From DATKCA01 sp035544675 (GTDB lineage Bacteria; Acidobacteriota; Thermoanaerobaculia; Gp7-AA8), in contig DATKCA010000216.1 in NCBI GenBank assembly GCA_035544675.1, positions 1 through 13,707 of the forward strand: a stretch of 13,707 nt of DNA, written 5' to 3'. Shown here piece after piece: positions 1-7,782 of this stretch (positions are counted from its first letter, which is position 1; each line of letters begins with the position of its first letter). A program made the position numbers and the translations under genes. The notes beneath the pieces are model-generated. The model made no database searches, was not told the origin of the DNA, and saw nothing but the letters and a program-made list of their open reading frames with translations.

Positions 1-2
1 GT

Positions 3-227
3 ATCAGCTTGCCATCGGGCATCGCCCGCCGAGTGAAGAGTCTTGCAAAGCGCGAACGCACGAGCGCGAACCGGGTGATCGTCGACCTGATCGAGACCGG
101 CCTCGAAGCGCGCGACCGCGAGAAACGAGCGTTCTTCGACCTTGCGGAACGGTTGGCGAATTCATCGAACACCGCCGAACAAAAGCACCTCAAGGAAGAA
201 CTGGCGCGCATGACGTTCGGTGATTAG
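3..227 (+). CDS. Ribbon-helix-helix (CopG/Arc-like) DNA-binding protein, 5' truncated by window edge
   Basis: The frame is open from position 3 (Ile-Ser-Leu-Pro-Ser-Gly...) to a TAG at 225-227, so the true start lies just outside the window; the TTG at 9 is an internal codon, not a likely start. The visible pattern is that of a ribbon-helix-helix protein: a short beta-strand (ISLPSG), helix 1 (IARRVKSLAKRERTS), the turn Ser-Ala-Asn, and helix 2 (RVIVDLIETGLEARDREK). A charged helical tail follows and ends in ELARMTFGD. Such proteins bind operator DNA as dimers, often as the antitoxin of a toxin-antitoxin pair. An antitoxin is usually followed by its toxin gene, but here only 73 bases separate the stop from the end of the convergent kinase gene and no toxin frame is visible. 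It may be a solitary regulator; short RHH proteins ending in a similar ELxRxxFG tail exist without partners in my memory of acidobacterial genomes. Confidence 0.8.
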   Translation: MSLPSGIARRVKSLAKRERTSANRVIVDLIETGLEARDREKRAFFDLAERLANSSNTAEQKHLKEELARMTFGD

Positions 228-300
228 TGCCGTCCCCCTCGATCCATGAAAGGAAAGCGGAAGAAGGGCGTCGGGAAGCTTGTCAGCAGGTTGAAGTGAG

Positions 301-2805
<2,505 letters not shown>

Positions 2806-2815
2806 GATGCGAGTG

Positions 2816-2840
2816 AGGATAGCGCACACGGTCGTGCGCT
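2816..2840 (-). promoter_or_regulatory. Possible kinase promoter with short inverted repeat
   Basis: Read on the - strand, a TATCCT hexamer (2816-2821) lies ten bases before the GTG start of the kinase. A perfect 7-base inverted repeat (AGCGCAC / GTGCGCT, six-base spacer, 2821-2840) touches its upstream edge. No Shine-Dalgarno sequence is seen before the GTG, so a very short or absent leader is possible. No convincing -35 hexamer was found; this is a tentative call from position and symmetry only. Confidence 0.25.
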
Positions 2841-2903
2841 ACTCTACGCACCGTTCGCGGCCCGAGGGCGGCGACGTCTGGATGCTCGAGGGGTTGTAGA
2901 AGC

Positions 2904-3661
2904 TCAAGGCCGGAACCGGCCCGGCGGTTCGATCCTGCGGCTGAACCATTCGAGAGTCTCATTGAATGTCGAGGCCAGACCGAACGCCTTCATGTAAGGG
3001 AGCCAGTGCGATTCGATTCTTCCGCGGTCTCGTTCCACATTCGCGAAGAAACGCCGTGCCTCGGCCAGATTCGCGAGCACCTGCCTGCCCTCCGCGCCGT
3101 GGTCGCGCCGCCCGATCTTGAAGCCGGCTCGTCATTCGTGAACCGTGTGATGAGAAACATCCCGAGCCAACTGCCGAGCACTCCGCCGCATGCGAGCAGG
3201 ATCGGCCGTTTGATGTCGGGAGGGCCGAGCATGTCGATGACGGCGTTGCGGACCGGATCCCGGAGGCAGTTGGCAAGATCGACTCCGTCGCGCCCGTATC
3301 GCTTCTGGAACGTCTCCGAATCCATCACGACGTCGTCGAAGAAAAGCGATCTCGCGAGCCGGCGTTCGTAACCCGAAAGCGCGTCGTGCTTCACGAGAAG
3401 CCGCAGAGTCAGACCGGGGAGCTCCTCGATTTTCCCGTCGAGCAGCATCGCCGAGAGCAGCGCGTTGACCTCATGACTCCCGATGTCGCCGTCCCAGGCG
3501 GCGCCGATGACTTCCGGCGGATGAATGAAGATGTTCTGGTCGAGCCACTTCGGCGTCATCGTCACTGCCCGCCACGATGGTCGCGGCAACGCTCGTCGTG
3601 TGAAGCGGTACCACACCAGTACCGCCATGACGACGAAGGCCGCGAGCAGCGCGATCCGCAT
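2904..3661 (-). pseudogene. DUF2207-like two-helix membrane protein, interrupted by a -1 frameshift near 3128
   Basis: From the ATG at 3661 the frame encodes a transmembrane helix (residues 4-20), a soluble part with the motif HPPEVIGAAWDGDIGSHEV and a region ending LSGYERRLARSLFFDD, then a second transmembrane segment (153-172). After residue 178 (ITRFTNDE) this frame turns into an Arg/Ser-rich tail and stops at 2990. Shifting by one base at 3128 opens another frame that reads AGFKIGRRDHGAEG, then ARRFFANVERDRGRIESHW, LPYMKAFGLASTFNE and ends at TGA 2904-2906. That continuation has the xVExDRxE...LPYxxAFG pattern typical of the C-terminal part of DUF2207-like membrane proteins, so the intact product would be about 252 residues. 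The PPEVIGAA and YERRL segments match the same family; the N-terminal DUF2207 beta domain is absent. The lesion could be real or a sequencing error (for example GAG-CCG where GAG-GCC-G is expected). No slippery heptamer is visible. It lies about 100 bases upstream of the kinase on the same strand. Function unknown. Confidence 0.7.
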
Positions 3662-3772
3662 CAACTCTTCGGATCCTCCAGCGCAACTATACGTGCCCTC
3701 GTCTGGGCGTTTCTTCCCGGATCGTTCCGTCGCCTGCGCAACCTGCTCGAAGGGAAGCGGCCCAGAGCGTGA

Positions 3773-3822
3773 CTCTACGGTTCGTAGAGAATTGCCGAGA
3801 GGAACTTCCGCCCTGCTACGAT
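3773..3822 (+). promoter_or_regulatory. Possible promoter/operator of the HD-remnant and YwgA-like pair
   Basis: A perfect 7-base inverted repeat with a three-base loop (CTCTACG GTT CGTAGAG, 3773-3789) is followed by TTGCCG (3792-3797) and, 19 bases on, an extended -10-like TGCTACGAT (hexamer TACGAT at 3817-3822), ten bases before the TTG start at 3833. The arrangement could be a promoter with an adjacent operator in the divergent intergenic region. The spacing is longer than ideal, so this remains a suggestion. Confidence 0.3.
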
Positions 3823-3832
3823 TTCCTACGGT

Positions 3833-4219
3833 TTGGCGAAGCATGACCAGGAATTCCGTGATCCGATCCACAACTTCGTTCGCGCGACAGCAGACGAGGT
3901 GAAGGCAATCAACGCCATGGATCAGCAGCTTCGGCGCGATGCTGTGCAGACAATCGCCAGGCAACTGACAGACCGGTTCGGCAGAGAGAACGTCCAACAT
4001 CGCGTCATTCCGCCAAAACAACAGCATATCGACTTCCCGGTTCTTCTCGATTCGCGTGAAATCAGCACCTCGATCGCGGAGTCGCAGATCTACGCCGACT
4101 TCAAACCGGCAACTGTCGGATTTGTATTCATCAGTCCGGAGCGTCGCAAGGACGCAGAGACGTGGCTGAAAGACAACAAGAAGAGAATCCTGTCTGAGCA
4201 GATGGAGCTTGACCTATGA
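3833..4219 (+). CDS. Internally deleted HD-superfamily phosphohydrolase (N- and C-terminal ends only)
   Basis: A 128-residue product from a TTG start (LAKHDQEFRDPIHNFVR). The first 30 residues match the opening of dGTPase-like HD phosphohydrolases, where a (F/V)xDPIHxFI segment and a pattern like VIDSxxFQRLRxI precede the catalytic HD core. Residues about 45-120 (LTDRFGRENV, IDFPVLLDSREISTSIAESQ, VGFVFISPERRKDAETWLKDN) resemble the extreme C-terminus of the same proteins. The roughly 300 residues between, with the metal-binding H...HD...D residues, are missing, yet the frame is continuous. The protein therefore cannot be a phosphohydrolase as read. The next gene starts inside its stop codon (ATGA), so the two are translationally coupled. 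No start with a good ribosome site is visible; the frame is open upstream to 3788 but contains no better start. It may be a relic, or a domesticated fragment that still binds its partner. Third-position base use looks less GC-rich than in the hydrolase at 7783, hinting at transfer. Confidence 0.65.
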   Translation: MAKHDQEFRDPIHNFVRATADEVKAINAMDQQLRRDAVQTIARQLTDRFGRENVQHRVIPPKQQHIDFPVLLDSREISTSIAESQIYADFKPATVGFVFISPERRKDAETWLKDNKKRILSEQMELDL

Positions 4220-4755
4220 GCCTGAGCGACGTGCAACGATCCGCTGTGATTGCCAGCCTCGTCAAGGAATACCGGGAGCGAAACCTCTTCTGTGGTGAAA
4301 CCCACGTGCAGAAGTCCGCTTACTTCATGCAATATCTCCTGGGCGTTCCTCTTGGTTTCGAGTTTCTCCTCTATAAATATGGGCCGTTCTCGTTCGAGCT
4401 TCAGACTCACATCGCTTCCATGCGGGCCGACGACATGCTCATTGTTCGCCCGCTGGAATACGCCGCTACTTTCGAGCCCGGCGATCAACTTAGTTACCTC
4501 GAAAAACACCTGCCTAAGACGATCGACACCTTCCGGCCGGCGATCGATTTCGCAGTGAAGAACCTGGGACCGCGTGGAGTCAAGCAGCTCGAACCGATCG
4601 CGACGGCGCTTTTCTTCACCGTCAACGAAGATGATCGTTCTATAGATGGACGCGCCAGACGAATTCGAGAGGTGAAACCACACATCTCGGACGAGGAAGC
4701 TCGATCTGCCGTGCGGCAGATCGACCAATGGAGAGAGGGGCTCACGAGTCGGTAA
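4216..4755 (+). CDS. YwgA/SocA-like (Panacea-type fold) partner protein
   Basis: A 179-residue intact frame. A GGAG lies eight bases before the ATG, and the ATG overlaps the preceding stop by four bases. Residues 27-67 contain a QKSAYFMQ segment followed by FLLYKYGPFSFELQTHI; this is the layout of the SocA/YwgA/DUF4065 (Panacea) group, in which a KLQKLxYFxQ helix precedes a YGP(F/V) turn. Those proteins act as antitoxins or adaptors, for example SocA of Caulobacter delivering SocB to ClpXP. As I recall, Bacillus subtilis ywgA lies next to ywfO, an HD phosphohydrolase gene, so pairing with an HD protein may be an old arrangement. Here the HD partner has lost its core while this protein appears complete. 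The molecular role is unknown. A fixed-length domain match could place it in a related uncharacterised family instead. Confidence 0.65.
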   Translation: MSLSDVQRSAVIASLVKEYRERNLFCGETHVQKSAYFMQYLLGVPLGFEFLLYKYGPFSFELQTHIASMRADDMLIVRPLEYAATFEPGDQLSYLEKHLPKTIDTFRPAIDFAVKNLGPRGVKQLEPIATALFFTVNEDDRSIDGRARRIREVKPHISDEEARSAVRQIDQWREGLTSR

Positions 4756-4924
4756 GTGCGACTGCCTTGAAAGCGGCGGCAAGCCCCTGCGGCTCTCGCT
4801 CAGGGCACGCCGCATCCAAAGCGCATCGGTAGCAAACCAATGCTGCCCGCCACGTAGGGACGGCCTCGAGCCCGCTCCCACATTCGCTCCTAACCTTTTT
4901 CGCCCGCAAACGTCTAGACACGTG

Positions 4925-7516
4925 ATGGATCTCAGAAGCCTGCGGCTCGTTCTGATCTCGCTCTCCCTTGCGATCTCTCTTGTACTTTCCGCTCAGGTGG
5001 AAAAGCCCCGGCCTACCCATCGAGCGGTCCGCGCGGCCGTCCCCCCTGTCATCGACGGCGATCTCTCCGATCCGGCCTGGCAGCAGGCCCCCGAGATCAC
5101 CGGCTTCACGCAGATGGACCCGGAAGAGGGGAAGCCGGCCAGAAACGACACGATCGTCAGGATCTTGTACGACGACAACGCCATCTACTTCGGCGCGTTC
5201 ATGAAGGATGACGGGACGCCGACCCCGCTGCTGGCGCGCCGCGACAGTGACCTCAACAACGGCGACTACATCCGCATCAACATCGACTCGCAGTACGACC
5301 GCCTCAGCGGCGCCGGGTTCGTCGTCAACGCCTCGAACGTGCAGATGGACATGACTCTCTACAACGACATCTACAACGACAACAGTTGGGATGCGGTATG
5401 GGAGTCGGCGGCGAAGATCGTGAGCGGCGGCTGGATCGCCGAGGTGCGCATTCCGTATTCGCAGCTCCGCTTTCCGGACAAGCCCGTACATATCTGGGCC
5501 TTCAACATCAGCCGCTGGAACCCGCGAACATCCGAGAGCACGCGCCTGGTGTACTCGCCGAAAACCGAGAGTGGCTTCGTCTCCCGTTTCGCCGATCTGA
5601 CCGGAATCGAGGGAATCAAGCCGAAGCGCGCTCTGGAGATCATGCCCTACGGAGTGGGCCGGACGGACCTCTACAGCCGCCAGAACAACCCCTTCATCTC
5701 CGCGTCGGAGCATCGGGTGGAAGCAGGCGTGGATCTGAAGTACTCGCTGACCTCCAGCCTGCGGCTGACGGCCACGCTCAATCCCGATTTCGGCCAGGTG
5801 GAAGTCGACCCGGCCGTGCTGAATCTCAGCCAGTTCGAGACGTTCTTCCCCGAGAAGCGCCCGTTCTTCACCGAGGGAGCGGACATCTTCCGCTTCGGCA
5901 ACGGTCCGGCGAACAGCCGGTGGGGATTCAACATGTGGTTCCCCACCTTCTTCTATTCGCGGCGCATTGGCCGCTCGCCGCAGGGGTCGATCGACGCCGA
6001 CCATCTCGACGCTCCCGGCGAGACCACCATCCTCGGCGCGGCGAAAGTGACGGGGAAAGTCGGGAAAGGATGGACCATCGGCGTGCTCGACGCGCTGACC
6101 GATCGGGAGCAGGCCTGGTTCAGCCGCCAGGACGGCCTGGGAGGATTCGACGTCGGAAAAATGACCGTCGAGCCGATGACGAACTATCTCGTGACGCGCG
6201 CCACGAAGGAGTACGGCAAGGACTCGCGGGCCGGTTTCATGTTCACGGCCACGAACCGCCGGCTCTCGGAGAACCTCGGGCCGGCGCTGCGCGAGAGCTC
6301 ATACTTCGCCGGCGTCGACGGGTATACGCTCCTCAGGGACAAGAGCTGGATCGTGGAGTGGCTCGGAGGAACGTCGATGGTGGAAGGCTCGCCGGAGGCC
6401 ATCGCCCTGACCCAGAGCAATCCGGCACGCTACTTCGATCGTCCCGACGCGGATCACGTGGAGCTCGATCCGACGCGCACTTCCCTCACCGGTTGGATGG
6501 GTCGGGTGATGGTCGCCAAACAGAAAGGGCGGTGGAGGCCGAACATTCAGGTGCAGGCGCTCTCCCCCGGCTTCGAGATCAACGATGTCGGTTTCCTTCC
6601 ACGCGTCGATGCCGTCGCGACACATGCCGTGATGCGTTACCTCAACACCGACCTGGCGCAGACGTCGAAGTATTTCCGCGAGTTCAGCGCCTGGGGCGGA
6701 AAGTGGCAGAACTTCAACTTCGCCGGCGACATCCTCGGCAACGGAGTGAACGGCAGCTTCTTCGGCCTCCTGAAGAACTACTGGTCCATCGGAGGATGGA
6801 CCGGCCGCCAGGCGGAGGTCTTCGACGACCAGCGGACCCGGGGCGGACCTCTGGCGGTCAGGCCGGGCGCATATTTCTACGGCGGCGAGCTCGGCAACGA
6901 CTCGCGCAAGAAGCTGTCGTTCACCGTCTGGAGCGAGGGCGTGCACTCCACCGAGGGGGCGGTGTCGTATTACAGCGGGGGATCGATCACGTATCGGCCT
7001 GCGTCGTCGCTGCGCCTCTCGCTCTCACCTACCGTCAGCGACACGGAGAGTCACTCGCAGTACGTGACGCGCCTCCGGAAGACCGGCTACGCACCGACGT
7101 TCGGCGACCAGTACGTCTTCTCCACGATCGAACAGAAGCAGTTCGACCTCGGCATGCGCGCGGAGTGGACGATGAACGCGCGCCTGTCGATGCAGCTCTA
7201 CCTCCAGCCGTTCATCGCCAGCGGCGAGTATCGTGATTTCAAGTTCCTGACCCGTCCGCGCGACAACGACTACACCCCCATGCCGGAAGAGGCGGTCGGC
7301 TTCAATCCCGACTTCAACTTCCGCAGCGTGCGCGGCAGCGCCGTGGTGCGATGGGAGTTCCGCCCGGGCTCGGCGATGTTCGTGGTCTGGAACGCGAACC
7401 GCTCGCACGTCGCCCCGGTCGGCGACTTCAGGCCCCGCCGCGATTTCAGCTCGCTCACCGAGGCGCCGTCGCAGGACGTGTTCCTGATCAAGTTCAGCTA
7501 CTGGCTGCCGATCTGA
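4925..7516 (+). CDS. DUF5916 outer-membrane protein with N-terminal CBM9-like domain
   Basis: An 863-residue exported protein. The ATG at 4925 gives a signal peptide (MDLRSLRLVLISLSLAISLVLSA); a GTG one codon upstream (4922) is the other possible start. No Shine-Dalgarno is visible. Residues about 38-220 form a carbohydrate-binding-module family 9-like domain with the hallmark VIDGDLSDPAW (42-52), followed by IYFGAFMKDD and GWIAEVRIPYSQLRF. The rest matches the DUF5916 pattern: LNPDFGQVEVDPAVLNLSQF and FFPEKRPFFTEG are its best-known signatures. Beyond that, alternating aromatic beta-strands (KLSFTVWSEG, FVVWNANRS, final FSYWLPI) suggest an outer-membrane barrel. Such proteins are common in Acidobacteriota and Bacteroidota next to peptidases and TonB receptors; ligand and function are unknown. 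The 169 bases before it (4756-4924) hold no gene and no clear terminator. Confidence 0.92.
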   Translation: MDLRSLRLVLISLSLAISLVLSAQVEKPRPTHRAVRAAVPPVIDGDLSDPAWQQAPEITGFTQMDPEEGKPARNDTIVRILYDDNAIYFGAFMKDDGTPTPLLARRDSDLNNGDYIRINIDSQYDRLSGAGFVVNASNVQMDMTLYNDIYNDNSWDAVWESAAKIVSGGWIAEVRIPYSQLRFPDKPVHIWAFNISRWNPRTSESTRLVYSPKTESGFVSRFADLTGIEGIKPKRALEIMPYGVGRTDLYSRQNNPFISASEHRVEAGVDLKYSLTSSLRLTATLNPDFGQVEVDPAVLNLSQFETFFPEKRPFFTEGADIFRFGNGPANSRWGFNMWFPTFFYSRRIGRSPQGSIDADHLDAPGETTILGAAKVTGKVGKGWTIGVLDALTDREQAWFSRQDGLGGFDVGKMTVEPMTNYLVTRATKEYGKDSRAGFMFTATNRRLSENLGPALRESSYFAGVDGYTLLRDKSWIVEWLGGTSMVEGSPEAIALTQSNPARYFDRPDADHVELDPTRTSLTGWMGRVMVAKQKGRWRPNIQVQALSPGFEINDVGFLPRVDAVATHAVMRYLNTDLAQTSKYFREFSAWGGKWQNFNFAGDILGNGVNGSFFGLLKNYWSIGGWTGRQAEVFDDQRTRGGPLAVRPGAYFYGGELGNDSRKKLSFTVWSEGVHSTEGAVSYYSGGSITYRPASSLRLSLSPTVSDTESHSQYVTRLRKTGYAPTFGDQYVFSTIEQKQFDLGMRAEWTMNARLSMQLYLQPFIASGEYRDFKFLTRPRDNDYTPMPEEAVGFNPDFNFRSVRGSAVVRWEFRPGSAMFVVWNANRSHVAPVGDFRPRRDFSSLTEAPSQDVFLIKFSYWLPI

Positions 7517-7530
7517 CGCCGCGAGACCCA

Positions 7531-7625
7531 GGAGGACAGGCAGGATTGCCTGTCCTCCACAGATTCCTCGTGAAATCCGCCTTCGATCGACGGCTTCAGT
7601 GGAGGTCAGGCAATCCTGCCTGACC
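7531..7625. repeat. Pair of inverted REP-like palindromes (REPIN/BIME-like element)
   Basis: Two hairpins lie 15 bases after the DUF5916 stop. The first has a perfect 12-bp stem (GGAGGACAGGCA at 7531-7542, loop GGAT, complement to 7558). The second has a perfect 9-bp stem (GGTCAGGCA at 7604-7612, loop ATCC, complement to 7625). The second hairpin is close to the reverse complement of the first (shared core CAGGCAGGATTGCCTG), so the two face each other across 45 bases. This is the layout of REP doublets mobilised by RAYT transposases. The same core, translated by chance as GQAGLPVL or GQAILPVL, is familiar from many acidobacterial gene calls. It may also end transcription of the upstream gene. 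Confidence 0.8.
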
Positions 7626-7640
7626 AGCGAGCCGCTCTCT

Positions 7641-7735
7641 GGGACCTGGGATAAGATCCCGCCTCGATCCTTCCGCGCGTAGCGGTACCGCCCATCCACC
7701 CGGACCGCTCGCTACGCTCGGGATGACAACGCAGC
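7641..7735 (-). repeat. Dispersed TGTCATCCCGAGCG-type intergenic repeat
   Basis: Read on the - strand, the stretch begins TGTCATCCCGAGCGTAGCGA and continues to GAAGGATC...GGGATCTTATCCC. This is the kind of interspersed repeat whose chance translation gives VIPSVASG... or HPERSEGSRDL peptides in many bacterial annotations. It contains a direct CGCTCG-CTA-CGCTCG, a 10-base palindrome GCGGTACCGC (7682-7691) and a small GGGAT-AAG-ATCCC hairpin (7648-7660). It is non-coding and fills most of the gap before the acylase gene. The element boundaries are estimates. Confidence 0.6.
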
Positions 7736-7771
7736 TCGGGATGACACACTCAGTCGGGATGACACACTCAG
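7718..7771 (+). repeat. Three tandem 18-base repeats
   Basis: Units start at 7718, 7736 and 7754: TCGGGATGACAACGCAGC, then TCGGGATGACACACTCAG twice. Each is the end of the neighbouring TGTCATCCCGA repeat copied in tandem. Because 18 is a multiple of three, the array stays open in the frame of the next gene and creates false ATG starts at 7723, 7741 and 7759 (peptide MTTQLGMTHSVGMTHSGG). Confidence 0.85.
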
Positions 7772-7776
7772 GAGGT
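7770..7776 (+). promoter_or_regulatory. Strong Shine-Dalgarno that sets the acylase start
   Basis: AGGAGGT lies six bases before the ATG at 7783. That ATG is followed at once by a classic signal peptide, whereas the upstream in-frame ATGs in the tandem repeat have neither ribosome site nor signal sequence. The last repeat unit runs into the Shine-Dalgarno. Confidence 0.85.
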
Positions 7777-7782
7777 CGTGCA

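Noticed and set aside
246..299. A 17-residue basic frame (MKGKRKKGVGKLVSRLK) after the RHH gene
   Set aside because: No ribosome site, too short, and it lies in the gap before a convergent gene; basic runs arise easily in such sequence.
3117..3135. Programmed -1 ribosomal frameshift
   Set aside because: No X-XXY-YYZ slippery heptamer and no clear downstream stem at the site; a simple base loss or sequencing error explains it better.
3662..4027. Long upstream extension of the DUF2207-like frame on the - strand
   Set aside because: It runs through the divergent intergenic region and antisense to the HD-remnant; the signal-like helix at ATG 3661 marks the true start.
4742..6004. 420-residue - strand frame opposite the DUF5916 gene
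   Set aside because: An antisense shadow in GC-rich coding DNA; composition is Arg/Val/Glu/Asp-rich without any family motif, while the + frame has clear domain signatures.
5386..7236. 616-residue + strand frame inside the DUF5916 gene
   Set aside because: A shifted-frame shadow with very high Arg and Pro content and no motifs.
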